Part shown: positions 23,576 to 33,332 of the stretch, piece after piece
Position numbering within the stretch: the first letter of the stretch is position 1
Layout: each line of letters opens with the position of its first letter
NCBI GenBank assembly: GCA_024653775.1
Contig: JANLHZ010000171.1
Span: forward strand, 1-59,809
Length of the DNA stretch: 59,809 bases
Reading direction: 5' to 3'
Source: Planctomycetota bacterium
GTDB taxonomy: Bacteria; Planctomycetota; UBA8742; JACQVU01; JANLHZ01
Notes under the pieces: model-generated
The model's database searches: none
What the model was told of the DNA's origin: nothing
The model's input: only the letters and a program-made list of their open reading frames with translations
Position numbers and translations under genes: made by a program

Positions 23576-25762
23576 TTATTCCTTAAGGAAACTCTGATAT
23601 TCGGGGATGTTCGGGATTTCCTCGCCATGCACCTGAGATAGCAGGTGGCGAATCGCGTATTGAAGCTGGTTATCCTCGACGTAGTTTTCTAGGAAGTCCC
23701 GACCGCGGTTGTGGCCGACCACTCTTCGAAGTCCGTTGAGGCGAAGAAATCTGCGGGCTTCATCGCGGGTCAGCCGCGTTTCGAGGGAATCGTACCATTC
23801 GTTGAAACTTGGGTATTTGGAAAGATCGCTGAAGTCGTTTTCCGCGAGTTCCGCAAACAGAGCGGGATTTTCGTCGAAGTGGGCGTCGAGGTAATCGTCG
23901 TCCGCGCGTTTCGCAAGCAGCTTGCGGTACTCCTCGAAAACCAGCGCGCCGAGTTCCTTCGGCTTCAGCACGATTTCTGGAGGCATCCCCACGACGTTGA
24001 AATTGTTCCTACGCGGCGAGAAGTACTCGAAAATCGTGAGTTTCAGAATTCTGAGGTCGTTAAAACCGCTTAGTTCGAAAGTGGTCTGCCCGGTCCACTT
24101 GCCGTAGGAATTCTCGCCGATGACGAGGGCGCGGTTGTTTTCCTTGAGCGCGGCGCTGAGCATCTCGGAACCGGACGCGCTACCCCCGTTTATGAGGCAG
24201 GTCATCGGCGTGGTCACTCCCGGACGGCTAGATGTGTACACCCTCTCGTCGCGGTACGCGTCCCAGCGTCCCTTGGTGCTCGAAATCCTCGCGCCTGCGG
24301 GAAGGAAGAGGTCGGCGATCTGAAGAACCGTGTCGAGCCTTCCACCCGGATTGTTGCGAAGATCGAGGACGATGCTTTCCATTCCCTGCCTCGAAAGCGC
24401 GACGATTGCCTGCGCCATTTCCTGCCCGCTTCGGGTTCCGAATTGATCGAGGAGGATGTATCCAATCTTTCCGGGCATCATTTCGTAGTGGACCGACGCG
24501 ACTTCGATTTGCTCCCGGACGAGGTTGAACACTCTCGGCTGGTCCCAGCCGCGCCTTCGGATGAGGACGTCCACGGGAGTGTTCGGATCGCCTTTCAGCT
24601 TGCTGATGACGTAATCGAGGCTTTCCGTGCGTCCGTCGGGAGTGATCTGATCGAAGCGTTCGCCGTCGGCGCCGAGTATTTCGTCCCGCGGCTGGAGTCC
24701 GGCCTTGTGCGCGGGTCCGCCGTAGAAGACGCTGGTGATGGTTATGTATTTGCCGTCGTTCCATTCCGCGGAAGGAGTGACCCTGGCGCCTATTCCCGCG
24801 TAGGTCCCGGTGATGTCCTCCTTGAACCGTTCTTCCGCCTCGATGGTGTGATACGAGCTGAACGGGTCGAGGCTGCGGATCATCCCGATCGCGAGAATAT
24901 CCTGCATTCGAAGGTCCACGCCGCGTTCGCGCAGCTCTTCGGAGTTGCGGATCGTCTCTTCCTTGAAGTAATACGACTTCGAAAGGTAGATCAACTCTTC
25001 GAGGAAGCTCAGGTTCGTCGGAGACCAGCTCGACGCGGCCTGCTCGCGGCTAGAACTCGTTCTCGAAAGCTCGAGTCGATCGAGCAGCACGGACGCACGA
25101 CTTCCGACGTCCGACGGATCGCCGACCGCGTCCTCGAGTACTTCCTTCAGACTTTCGCCCGTTTCTTCGTCGAAGGAGCAGAGCGTCACCGCGGCGAGGT
25201 GTCTTATCGACGCGCTTTCGTGCGATGTCAGCGCTTTCAGAGCCTCGATCGCGTCGTCGGGACCGAATTCGAGATAAAGCAGCGTTTCGTAGAGCGCGAT
25301 CTTCGAAACCACGTCAGGCGCCGAGTCCAGCTTCCCCCGGACGAGTTCGACGTATCTTTCGTAATCGCCGTCGTCTCCGAAGCGGGTGAAGAGTTTGGCG
25401 CAGGTCTCGATTTCCTTCGCGTCGGTGGATTTTTCAAGCACGCCGCAGATCGTTTCGAACGCCTGTTCCTCGTTCTTTTCGATGGTGAGCAGCGTCGTCG
25501 CGGCGGCGAGCTTTTCGGGCATGTTGTCGCTTGCAAGAGCTTCGGAAAGCGCTGGGATTCCAGATTCCCCAAGCGCGACGAGTTCCGTCACGCGGTCCCA
25601 CATCCCCCCGATGCCCCCGGTCGAGCGGGAAATCCTTCGGAGAATGCGCTGGGCCGCGTCCGTGTCTTCAGCCTGCGCAAACGAAACCTCCGCGAATCCG
25701 GAAATGATCGCCAGGCAGACCAGGACGGAGGTCAGGACGAATTGAAGCGACTTTGATTTCAT
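23576..25762 (-). CDS. S41-family C-terminal processing protease with HEAT-like N domain
   Basis: A 728-residue exported serine protease. A signal peptide (1-30) is followed by HEAT-like helices (about 60-230), a PDZ domain (about 320-420; ITSVFYGGPAHKAGLQPRDEIL) and the S41 core. The Ser-Lys dyad is visible as GGSASGSE (S530) and YGKWTGQ (K555), at the 25-residue spacing seen in Prc/CtpA. The N-terminal HEAT region is not typical of CtpA proteins and makes this longer than usual. Acts in the periplasm, trimming or degrading proteins from their C termini. It starts three bases after the stop of the upstream gene, so the two are an operon. Confidence 0.92.
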   Translation of the reverse strand: MKSKSLQFVLTSVLVCLAIISGFAEVSFAQAEDTDAAQRILRRISRSTGGIGGMWDRVTELVALGESGIPALSEALASDNMPEKLAAATTLLTIEKNEEQAFETICGVLEKSTDAKEIETCAKLFTRFGDDGDYERYVELVRGKLDSAPDVVSKIALYETLLYLEFGPDDAIEALKALTSHESASIRHLAAVTLCSFDEETGESLKEVLEDAVGDPSDVGSRASVLLDRLELSRTSSSREQAASSWSPTNLSFLEELIYLSKSYYFKEETIRNSEELRERGVDLRMQDILAIGMIRSLDPFSSYHTIEAEERFKEDITGTYAGIGARVTPSAEWNDGKYITITSVFYGGPAHKAGLQPRDEILGADGERFDQITPDGRTESLDYVISKLKGDPNTPVDVLIRRRGWDQPRVFNLVREQIEVASVHYEMMPGKIGYILLDQFGTRSGQEMAQAIVALSRQGMESIVLDLRNNPGGRLDTVLQIADLFLPAGARISSTKGRWDAYRDERVYTSSRPGVTTPMTCLINGGSASGSEMLSAALKENNRALVIGENSYGKWTGQTTFELSGFNDLRILKLTIFEYFSPRRNNFNVVGMPPEIVLKPKELGALVFEEYRKLLAKRADDDYLDAHFDENPALFAELAENDFSDLSKYPSFNEWYDSLETRLTRDEARRFLRLNGLRRVVGHNRGRDFLENYVEDNQLQYAIRHLLSQVHGEEIPNIPEYQSFLKE

Positions 25763-25765
25763 TCG

Positions 25766-27496
25766 TTATCTCATCATTTCCTGGGCCTTTTTCGACCACC
25801 AACTCTGCTCGGCCATTTTGACGTATCTTCCGAAGAACTCCCTCGAAAGGTCTTTGCGATTGGCCTTCTTCGAAATAACACCGGCATTATACAATATTTC
25901 AGGATTGGCGTTATCAAGTTTCAGCGCCTTCGTGATGAATTCAAGGGCCTGGTCCGCCTTTTCGTCGAGATAGGAATGGATGATCGCTAGCTTGTGGAGC
26001 GCTTTCGGGTCCTTCTCCCAGCCGTTCTGTTCGACCTCCGTCTTCATCTTCTTCAGGCCGGACGAGTTAAGTCCGCGGATTTCCCGCGGCGTCTTCGGAT
26101 CGCTTTTCGACGGAGCGATCTGCCACTCGAACCAGTTCTTGGTTTCCTTGTCGAGCTTCGGAAGTCCGTACGCCTCCTTCGTCATGAACCCGAGATAGTC
26201 CTTCACGAACTGCTGGCGCACCTTCAGAATCGAGCGGAGTTTCTTGTTCTCCTTGATGTCCTTGCGGAAACTGTTGATCATCGAACGCTCGTTGACCTGC
26301 TGGTCCACGTCGTCGCGGTACATGCATACCGCCGCTGCGACGCTTTCGAGCGGGTCTTTCGGCACCATTAACGGAATGAGAAGACGGTTGTTCTGATAGT
26401 CGTAGACGCCGTTTCCGATGCCGGGGACGAAAATCACCGCCGGCCTCCCGAGTTTTTTGACTTTGCGGTTGTCGTAGAGCCTCGGGTCGAATTCCTCGAG
26501 ATGCTCGAGGTTCTTGAAAACCTGTTCGAGCGTGACGACCTTCGCCGGCTTCAGCGGCGCTCCCGACGGCGTGATCTTGCACTTCCTCGCGCCGAGCGTT
26601 ACGAGTCCCTTTACGTTGTTCAGCGCACCGCGAAGCTCCTCCTTCACCTGCGAAGCGGAAATCGCCTTGACCTCGTTCTTTTCCTTGTAGATGAGGTCGT
26701 CCGTGCGTTCCACGTCCTTCTGAAGCTCCTGAAGCTCTTTATGCTTGTGCTCGATCTTTCCGATGTAATCCTCGATGTGCGCTTTGTGGTCCGGAGCCTT
26801 CGAAAGCGTCGTGCCGATCAACTGCCTCGCCGTGCTGAGATCGTTCTTCAGCTTCGTGAACTTCAGAATCTCTTCGCGTCCGTTCAGACCGATTTCCTTC
26901 GCCTTGCGCTCCATCGCGAGATAAGGCAGGAACAGCCTTTCCCAGTTCTTGAACATATCGACCACCGCTTTGCCCGTCGGCCCAAGGCGCTCCGTGATGA
27001 CGCCGTAGGTTTCCTTCCGCAGCTCTTCGACATCGACGGGGTGGTTCTTGATCGCGTCGGAGGTCCGGGTTTTCTCGGTTTCGAGTTCCTTCAGTTTGTC
27101 GACGCGCTTCGTTTCCCTGTACTGAATCTTGAGCGCGTCAGTCAGGAACAGCACTTTGTAGACGAGACCCTGCTTCTGACACGCGGAGTAGAGCGAGAAT
27201 ACCTTGTCCTTGATCCATTCGCAGTCCGGATTCGGGAACAGACCGAAATTCAGCGCCGGTTCAAGCTCAGGCGGTATGTCGAGAACATCCGGAAGTTCGT
27301 CCTGTACGAGATCGTCGACGATTTTGCTCATCGCGCCCCAGAAACCTCGCTCGACCTTGTCGCGCAGCTCGAACGGCTTCGGGATTCCGAGTTTTTCGAA
27401 ATCGCCTCCGGCAGCCTCCGTCTCCTCAGACTTTTTGAGGAGTGCGAGAATGTCGTTTAATTCCTTGAAATATTTATCGACGCTTCCTGTAGCCAT
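25766..27496 (-). CDS. coiled-coil/TPR protein of unknown function, operonic with the S41 protease
   Basis: A 576-residue cytosolic-type protein without signal peptide or membrane helices. Residues about 125-300 are Lys/Glu-rich and predicted coiled coil (ELETEKTRTSDAIKN, HIEDYIGKIEHKHKELQELQ). A compact domain follows with GRPAVIFVPGIGNGVYDYQNNRLL and ESVAAAVCMYRDD (about 350-400), and TPR-like helices end the protein (LHKLAIIHSYLDEKADQALEFI, PEILYNAGVISKKANRKDLSREF). I do not recognise the family. The protease gene starts three bases after its stop, so they are co-transcribed although they should act in different compartments. Confidence 0.75.
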   Translation of the reverse strand: MATGSVDKYFKELNDILALLKKSEETEAAGGDFEKLGIPKPFELRDKVERGFWGAMSKIVDDLVQDELPDVLDIPPELEPALNFGLFPNPDCEWIKDKVFSLYSACQKQGLVYKVLFLTDALKIQYRETKRVDKLKELETEKTRTSDAIKNHPVDVEELRKETYGVITERLGPTGKAVVDMFKNWERLFLPYLAMERKAKEIGLNGREEILKFTKLKNDLSTARQLIGTTLSKAPDHKAHIEDYIGKIEHKHKELQELQKDVERTDDLIYKEKNEVKAISASQVKEELRGALNNVKGLVTLGARKCKITPSGAPLKPAKVVTLEQVFKNLEHLEEFDPRLYDNRKVKKLGRPAVIFVPGIGNGVYDYQNNRLLIPLMVPKDPLESVAAAVCMYRDDVDQQVNERSMINSFRKDIKENKKLRSILKVRQQFVKDYLGFMTKEAYGLPKLDKETKNWFEWQIAPSKSDPKTPREIRGLNSSGLKKMKTEVEQNGWEKDPKALHKLAIIHSYLDEKADQALEFITKALKLDNANPEILYNAGVISKKANRKDLSREFFGRYVKMAEQSWWSKKAQEMMR

Positions 27497-27753
27497 ATAA
27501 GCCAGAAATTAGTGACGAAAAAAATAGGTGGAGCCGGCCCGAGGGGATAGTTAGGTCCAGCAACGTGAAACGATACCAAAAAATCGATACAAATAATATA
27601 CAAAATACATGCGCCGCACAACACCGATTTTCAGATTGCAGATTTCATGTCCGAACGAGGCTCCATATCGTCAGTTTCGAATCCGGATCGCGCTTATGCT
27701 ACAGAGTCATCGACGGACAGACGCGCTTGCTTTTCAAATCTGAAATCTGAAAT

Positions 27754-28944
27754 CTAAAATCTGAAATCGAAAACACCGAGTCCCTGGTCCAGCACCAGCA
27801 GATTCCTGAATTTCGCCCGCGCGAGCACTTTGCGAACTCCGCCCAGGTTTTCGCCGAAGTAGGAGTACGAAAGTACCAGCGCGAGATCGTATTCCTCCGA
27901 TTCGAACGCCGCGCGATCCTCCAGCGCTAGCGACTCGAATTCATAATCCCAGGACCCGAACTTAATTATCCTGCGGAAATCGTATAGTCCTTCAAGCGAC
28001 TCCTGCGACGTCCGGCTCGTGACGATGTCTATCTCCGGCGCGCCCGGCGACGCGCTGAAGTGTTCGAACGCTGCTGAGAGCGTCCGCGCGGCGTAAGTCT
28101 TGAACGTCAGAATGCTCCTCGGGGACGGGATTCCGCGCTTATCGAGAGCCCCCTCGAACTTCTCCCCGAACCATTTCCGGAAGAATCTGTGGCTCTGGCT
28201 TTTGTCGAGTTCCGCGGTGTACTCCGTGACGATTTTGTTGGTCACTCCGCCGAAGTGATGCACGAACACGCCCTCCGCAATGAACATTCTGCGCCCCGCG
28301 CTCGTAACCCGCGCGCTGAAGTCCATGTCCTCCCAGCCGGAGAAATAGTCCTCGTCGAAGCCGCCAAACTCGTCATGGACCTCGCGCTTCATAGCGAGGC
28401 AGAAGCCGCAGAGATGGCCGGATTCCCGCGCCGCGACGCCAAACTCGGACCAGCGCTTCTCCGCGAAGTCGCGGACGTTCTCGTACGTCGCGTCCTTGTA
28501 ATCGACCGCGACCAGCGCAGCACCGGCGATGCTGTTCGACGTCGGGCCGACAAGGTCCGCCTCCGGACGTCGTTCGAATACCTTTGCGAGCCTCCGCAGC
28601 CAGCTTCGGCTTACCACGATGTCGTTGTTGACAAGCACCAGGTATCTTCCGCGGGATTGCGCGAGTCCCTGGTTGCAGCCTTTGGCGAATCCGAGGTTCC
28701 GTTCGTTGAAAATCGCTTTCGCGGGGAAATTCAGGCCGCGAACCATATCCGCGAGCTTTGTTTTCGTCTCTTCGGACGAGCCGTTGTCGATGACGATCAG
28801 CTCGAATTTCGGAGCGTCGTCATCACGTGCGAGTGAATCGAGAAACTTTTCCGTGTACTCGATCTGATTGTACGACAGCGCTACCAGCGAGAACACCGAC
28901 TCGGGCGGATTCGAAAAGCGATCATTTTCGACGATATTGATCAT
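27754..28944 (-). CDS. family 2 glycosyltransferase
   Basis: A 396-residue GT-A fold glycosyltransferase of the GT2/rhamnosyltransferase-like group. Motifs: SLVALSYNQIEYTEKFLDSL at the start, VIDNGSSEET (nucleotide-sugar site), NLGFAKGCNQGL, LVNNDIVV (a DxD equivalent) and GFDEDYFSGWEDMDFSARV (acceptor/catalytic base region). I start at the ATG at 28944; upstream in-frame codons run through a repeat hairpin. The last codons and stop fall in a run of TCTGAAATCT-type repeats, so the tail may have been altered by that repeat. The acceptor is unknown; flagellin or surface polysaccharide are reasonable guesses. The 27497-27753 gap contains only these simple repeats. Confidence 0.9.
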   Translation of the reverse strand: MINIVENDRFSNPPESVFSLVALSYNQIEYTEKFLDSLARDDDAPKFELIVIDNGSSEETKTKLADMVRGLNFPAKAIFNERNLGFAKGCNQGLAQSRGRYLVLVNNDIVVSRSWLRRLAKVFERRPEADLVGPTSNSIAGAALVAVDYKDATYENVRDFAEKRWSEFGVAARESGHLCGFCLAMKREVHDEFGGFDEDYFSGWEDMDFSARVTSAGRRMFIAEGVFVHHFGGVTNKIVTEYTAELDKSQSHRFFRKWFGEKFEGALDKRGIPSPRSILTFKTYAARTLSAAFEHFSASPGAPEIDIVTSRTSQESLEGLYDFRRIIKFGSWDYEFESLALEDRAAFESEEYDLALVLSYSYFGENLGGVRKVLARAKFRNLLVLDQGLGVFDFRF

Positions 28945-28945
28945 A

Positions 28946-28980
28946 TTACAGATAATTCGTAGACGGCACGAATAAAATGT
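28946..28980 (-). repeat. gene-tail hairpin (copy c), atypically upstream of two divergent genes
   Basis: AATTCGTAGACGGCACGAAT with AT-rich flanks. Unlike the other eight copies it lies directly before the glycosyltransferase start and about 110 bp before the DUF3095 start, in the divergent promoter region. Confidence 0.75.
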
Positions 28981-29087
28981 TAAATTTTTTCTTGCCACCT
29001 CTGCATTTGATTGCACTTCCACGCAGACGCCTGATAGATTCTCTGCATCTTTATCCTTACTCTACATCTTCGCCAGAGAATCACGGA

Positions 29088-30239
29088 ATGACTCCAGAGG
29101 AATCCGAACTATTCTACCAGAATCTGAAAGAGTTCTCGAACTTCGACGGAATTAACGACGTCCACAATTTCCGCAGGGTTCCGGATGACTGGTTCGTTGT
29201 CATTACCGACGTCAAAGGCTCCACAAAAGCCATCGAAGCCGGGAAGTACAAGGATGTCAACACCGTCGGCGCCGCTGCGATCGCGTGCGTTCAGAACGCC
29301 ATGGGCGAGCTTGAATATCCATTCGTCTTCGGCGGCGACGGCGCGACCCTGCTGATTCCTCCGACGTACATCGAAAAGATCAAAGTCGCGCTTTCCGGGC
29401 TGAAGGCGCTGTCGGAGAAGCAGTTCGAACTCGGGCTCCGCGTTGGCGTGGTCCCGGTAAAACAGGTTCTCGACTCCGGCGTCAACATCCTTGTCGCCAA
29501 GTACCATCTCGTCGGAAAGAAATCCGTCGCGATCTTCCGCGGCGGCGGTCTCACCGCGGCGGAAGGGTTTGTCAAAGGCTCGGACACTTATGAAATTCCG
29601 ACTGGCGCAGAGGACGATGCGAGTCTCAAAGGGCTGAGTTGTCGCTGGCAGCCTATCCCGAGCAAAAGCGGTAAAGTATTGTCGATACTCGTCGTCGCGA
29701 GGTCGGCGGACCATGACGCGACTTATAGAAACGTCCTGAAAGAGCTGAACGACGTTTTCGAGGGCAATATAGAGGTCGGAAACCCCGTAAACCTCGACGT
29801 GATGAATTACAAGAGCGTCGGACAGTGCCTTCGGGATGAGAAACGCTATCACGGAAGGAAGTTCACCGCAGGATACATTTGGAGGGTAATCGAGATTTTT
29901 CTCGCGGTGATGATTTTCAAGTTCAAGATTCCGCTTGCGCCTTTTAACCCGAAGAAGTACGCGAACTCGATGCGCACGCATTCGGATTACAGAAAGTTCG
30001 ACGACGCGCTTAGGATGGTTCTCGACTGCACCGAGGCGCAGGTAGAACTGATGCGCGAAAAACTCGATGCCCTTCACGAACGGGGAGAAATCTTCTACGG
30101 CACCCACGAGTCCGACAACTGCCTTATGACCTGCTACGTCCACGACGTCAGCGAGGGCAACCACATTCACTTCATCGACGGCGGTAGCGGCGGCTACGCG
30201 ATGGCCGCGAAGCAACTGAAGGGTCAGATGAAGGGCTGA
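29088..30239 (+). CDS. DUF3095-family nucleotide-cyclase-like protein
   Basis: A 383-residue protein that I place in DUF3095. VVITDVKGSTKAIEAGKYKD has the metal-site Asp (D41) in the position used by class III adenylate/guanylate cyclases, and VFGGDGATLLIPP (D84) supplies the second Asp. The C-terminal half (CTEAQVELMREKLDALHERGE, SCLVH-like CLMTCYVHDV, IHFIDGGSGGYAMAAKQLKG) is less familiar. No signal peptide. I start at the ATG at 29088; the frame is open to 28977 but those codons cross repeat sequence. A cyclic-nucleotide product is an inference from the motif pair, not shown. It is divergent from the GT2 gene and ends seven bases from the convergent sensor kinase stop. Confidence 0.8.
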   Translation: MTPEESELFYQNLKEFSNFDGINDVHNFRRVPDDWFVVITDVKGSTKAIEAGKYKDVNTVGAAAIACVQNAMGELEYPFVFGGDGATLLIPPTYIEKIKVALSGLKALSEKQFELGLRVGVVPVKQVLDSGVNILVAKYHLVGKKSVAIFRGGGLTAAEGFVKGSDTYEIPTGAEDDASLKGLSCRWQPIPSKSGKVLSILVVARSADHDATYRNVLKELNDVFEGNIEVGNPVNLDVMNYKSVGQCLRDEKRYHGRKFTAGYIWRVIEIFLAVMIFKFKIPLAPFNPKKYANSMRTHSDYRKFDDALRMVLDCTEAQVELMREKLDALHERGEIFYGTHESDNCLMTCYVHDVSEGNHIHFIDGGSGGYAMAAKQLKGQMKG

Positions 30240-30246
30240 CGGGTCG

Positions 30247-33039
30247 TCAAATATTGTAAGACGTAACCGCACTGAGTTTATCCAGCATTTTCCCGATCTC
30301 CGCAAGCTGAAACGGCTTCTGCAAAAAGCCCAGGATTCCTTCCGACGCTGTATTGCGCACTTCCGCCTCGGCGCTGTAACCCGTCACGAATACGACTTTG
30401 ACGTTCGGATCGACCTCGCGGAACTTTAAATACGTGTCGCGGCCGTTCATCCGAGGCATCGACATATCGAGTATGACAAGGTCGATTTCGCGGTATTTGA
30501 CCTTGAAATGTTCTAAGGCCTCCATCCCGTCAGCGCACGTAGTGACGATGTTTCCAAGGGACTTCAGATATTCCGAAAGTAGAAGACGTATAACTTCCTC
30601 ATCGTCTACAACGAGCACGCGGAGCGCGGAAACCCTTCTGGCGATAACCTTCGTGTCGGGTTTCTGTTTCGCGGGAGCATCGGTTTCCGGAAAAAACAGC
30701 GAAAATCTGGTTCCACGATTTACTTCGCTGGCGACAAGTACGCACCCGCCGTGCTGTTTCATCGTGCCGTAGACCGCGGCAAGCCCCATTCCTGTTCCTT
30801 TTCCATCTCCCTTGGTTGTGAAGAACGGTTCGAAAATATGTCTCAAGGTTTGTTCGTCCATTCCGATTCCCGTGTCGAAGACGTCAAGACGGATGAAATT
30901 TCCCGGTTTCATTTCGAGAATCTGTTCCCCGCACCACTCCTCTGAAAGGTGGATGGACTCCGTTTGGAACGTCAGACAGCCACCACAAGGCATCGCGTCC
31001 CGCGCGTTGAGCCCGAGGTTCAAAAGCGCGTTTTGCAATTGCGTGGGATCGCCTATGGTAGTCGAAGGCGACGCGCGCTCCCTGCGCACGATGGAAATCC
31101 GCTTGTCCACGCAGCGCTTAAGCAGATCGACCGTTTCTCCCAGGATGCCGTGCAGATCGACAGGTTCCGAAAGAAATTTTCCACGTTTCGCAAACGCGAG
31201 AAGCCGATTCGTCAGGTCCGACGACCGGGATGCTCCCTGCAATATTTTCGAAGCGAAATTCCGCAGCGACGGGTCTTCGAGCCTCGATTCCAGAATTTCG
31301 GCAAGCCCCATGATTCCCTGAAGTTGATTGTTGAAGTCGTGAGCGACGCCGCCGGCAAGTTGTCCGATCGCCGCCATTTTTTCAGCGACGTTCATTCTGG
31401 TTTCGGAGTCTTTCGCTTTCTGCTCGGTCAATTTGTGTTCGATAAGCCCCGAAAGGGAGTGGGCGACGGTTTCGATGAATAATTCCTCTGAGTGTTGACG
31501 CTCATGCCCCGCATCGAGAAAGATCGCTATCATGCCGATGACTTTTGCGCCGGATTTTATTAGCGCGCAATAGTGTCCCTGATTTTCCATTTTGCTTGCG
31601 GAAAAGGCATCGCATTCTTCCACGTATTTTCCGTAGGCAACCTGTCTGCCTGACTCCAAGTCGAAGCAATGGCATTTTCTAATCGAGAACCTGGAGCAGG
31701 CTCCCACGAATTGGGCAGGAAGTCCCCGCGACGCTTTCATTACAAACTCTTCAGGGCTATCTTCAACGAGGAAAATCGCGCCCTTCGGCAGGAAGCGCAT
31801 CCATGGGTACGAAAGTATTACGTCGAGCGCGCGCGCTATCTGCTCCTCCAGCGTCCCGGGGTCGAGCGAAATTTCGAGAAGTTCATTCAGCGCTAGCTGG
31901 CTTTGGAGGCTTCTCCTCAGCATCCGTTCGGACCATTTACGCTCGGTAACGTTGCGGAAGAAGCACCGCATTAAAACAGCCTTGTCGCCTTCGAACTTGA
32001 ACGCGACACTGCCTTCCACCGAAATCCGACTTCCATCCCTGGCAACGAAATTCGCTTCTACGTTCGAAAAATTGGCCTTCTCCTGAGCGCAGGTAAGGAT
32101 TTCGCGGAACTGCTTCTGGCACTCAGGACATATAATGTCTAAGAGGTGGAGTCCACGGGTCTCCTCGACGCTGTAGCCAAGCGTATCCCGCCAGGCTTTG
32201 TTGACGAGAAGTATCTCCCCATCCAGCGTCGCGCTCATTATCAGATCGCTTGCGCTGTCGATCACGTCCCTGAGATTCGTTTCGCTTTCCATGAGCGCGT
32301 CCTCGCTTCGCTTCCGCGCGAACAGATTCGGTATTTCATATTCCACGCCCTGTTTGTGGAAACAGGTTTTCGATTCCGCGACATACATTTCGATCCGTTC
32401 CTCGATTCTGTGCGGCGGAGCCATCACGAACCGACAGCAACAGTCGCCGCGCGCCTGGCATTGAATCTCCGCTGAAACAAGCCTTATGCCGAAGCTCGCT
32501 TCGCACCATCCGGACGAATATCCCGCGTTCATTACGCAGACCGGAAGATCGCTCTTACGCTCCGCTTCTTTCCACGCATGCGCCTCGAACGAATACGGGT
32601 GATCGAATACGATGAAAAAATCGTCGTCAGGCGAAGGACTCGATTCAGGCAAAATATCCACAAAAGCCCATCCGGAGTGCGCAAAGTGAACCGGACCCGC
32701 TGAAAGCATTTCCAGCGGGTCTCGAAGGTTCATCTGCTTATGAAATCTCATTGCGTCGGCTTTCCCGATGGAGTGAGCGATGTCGAAAAGAATGTTTCTC
32801 GAAAACTCATGGGCGTCCTTTTCGTTTCCGGATCCGAAAAGACGCTCGACCGTTTTGAAGAACTCGACCGACAGTGACGCAGCGCGGACGAGAATATACC
32901 GCTCTCCGTCAATGTCGATGGTGCCACGCTCAGGAGCGCGCCTTAATTTTGCGAAGAACGTTCGAACCAATTTTTCGGCATTTTCAAATACAGGTTCGAA
33001 CTCCGTCGGCACACTGACCGTAGAAAGCTTCATATCCAC
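30247..33039 (-). CDS. hybrid sensor histidine kinase (V4R-PAS-GAF-HisKA-HATPase-REC)
   Basis: A 930-residue soluble hybrid kinase. Order of domains: an N-terminal unknown region, a V4R-type domain ending in SAEIQCQARGDCCCRFVMAPP (about 125-225; its Cys/His cluster may bind metal or small hydrocarbons), PAS (about 255-375, LRDVIDSASDLIMSATLDGEI), GAF (about 395-545), HisKA with VAHDFNNQLQGIMG (H567), HATPase (NAGLNARDAMPCGG-like N box, DTGIGMDE, GTGMGLAAVYG) and a C-terminal receiver (VVDDEEVIRLLLSEY, phospho-acceptor D858 in LVILDMSMPRMNG). No membrane helix. It is convergent with DUF3095 and divergent from the giant flagellin, about 590 bp away, so a link to motility is possible but unproven. 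Confidence 0.93.
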   Translation of the reverse strand: MDMKLSTVSVPTEFEPVFENAEKLVRTFFAKLRRAPERGTIDIDGERYILVRAASLSVEFFKTVERLFGSGNEKDAHEFSRNILFDIAHSIGKADAMRFHKQMNLRDPLEMLSAGPVHFAHSGWAFVDILPESSPSPDDDFFIVFDHPYSFEAHAWKEAERKSDLPVCVMNAGYSSGWCEASFGIRLVSAEIQCQARGDCCCRFVMAPPHRIEERIEMYVAESKTCFHKQGVEYEIPNLFARKRSEDALMESETNLRDVIDSASDLIMSATLDGEILLVNKAWRDTLGYSVEETRGLHLLDIICPECQKQFREILTCAQEKANFSNVEANFVARDGSRISVEGSVAFKFEGDKAVLMRCFFRNVTERKWSERMLRRSLQSQLALNELLEISLDPGTLEEQIARALDVILSYPWMRFLPKGAIFLVEDSPEEFVMKASRGLPAQFVGACSRFSIRKCHCFDLESGRQVAYGKYVEECDAFSASKMENQGHYCALIKSGAKVIGMIAIFLDAGHERQHSEELFIETVAHSLSGLIEHKLTEQKAKDSETRMNVAEKMAAIGQLAGGVAHDFNNQLQGIMGLAEILESRLEDPSLRNFASKILQGASRSSDLTNRLLAFAKRGKFLSEPVDLHGILGETVDLLKRCVDKRISIVRRERASPSTTIGDPTQLQNALLNLGLNARDAMPCGGCLTFQTESIHLSEEWCGEQILEMKPGNFIRLDVFDTGIGMDEQTLRHIFEPFFTTKGDGKGTGMGLAAVYGTMKQHGGCVLVASEVNRGTRFSLFFPETDAPAKQKPDTKVIARRVSALRVLVVDDEEVIRLLLSEYLKSLGNIVTTCADGMEALEHFKVKYREIDLVILDMSMPRMNGRDTYLKFREVDPNVKVVFVTGYSAEAEVRNTASEGILGFLQKPFQLAEIGKMLDKLSAVTSYNI

Positions 33040-33212
33040 CTGTATAAAAAGCTATAATTGCGAGTATCGAATTTATAGCGTTAAAATTTGGCGACATCGG
33101 GTTACGCAGTAACTTTATCGTATAAAGTAGGTACGTGCGGATTTTTGTGAGTAAATTCACTTTGACCATAGCTTCGCCGCGAAGGCTCACCAGCGTTCAT
33201 GCCGCTCTTTAT

Positions 33213-33332
33213 CGCTTAGAAACTATCTGAAGTAAGCGACGTCGATAATTCGGAGCCGTCAAACGAGACGTTTGACGGCTTTTGCGGACGAGGACGTCCG
33301 CGGTCCAATGTGCCCACGATAGTTTCTTAGAC
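33213..33332. repeat. about 120-bp palindromic element with nested hairpins
   Basis: Outer inverted arms AGAAACTATC (33218-33227) and GATAGTTTCT (33318-33327) enclose two perfect hairpins, GCCGTCAAACGAGACG continuing TTTGACGGC (33255-33279) and GCGGACGAGGACGTCCGC (33284-33301). The first keeps the GAGAC loop seen elsewhere. The rest of 33040-33628 is AT-rich leader of the giant flagellin with no gene. Confidence 0.65.

Noticed and set aside
24443-25756. 437-residue plus-strand ORF under the S41 protease gene
   Set aside because: Antisense to a gene with intact Ser-Lys dyad and signal peptide; no family resemblance.
27735-27775. Short direct repeats (TCTGAAATCT type) at the end of the glycosyltransferase gene, considered as a CRISPR or regulatory array
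   Set aside because: The unit is about 10 bp with no spacers; it is a simple repeat that includes the stop codon.
29088-30239. Cyclase-like protein considered as the missing Cas10
   Set aside because: Its GGDGA motif resembles the Palm GGDD motif only loosely; it lacks HD and zinc-ribbon regions and is 14 kb away beside unrelated genes.
29109-30305. 398-residue minus-strand ORF antisense to the DUF3095 gene
   Set aside because: The sense gene has recognisable cyclase-like motifs; the antisense protein has none.
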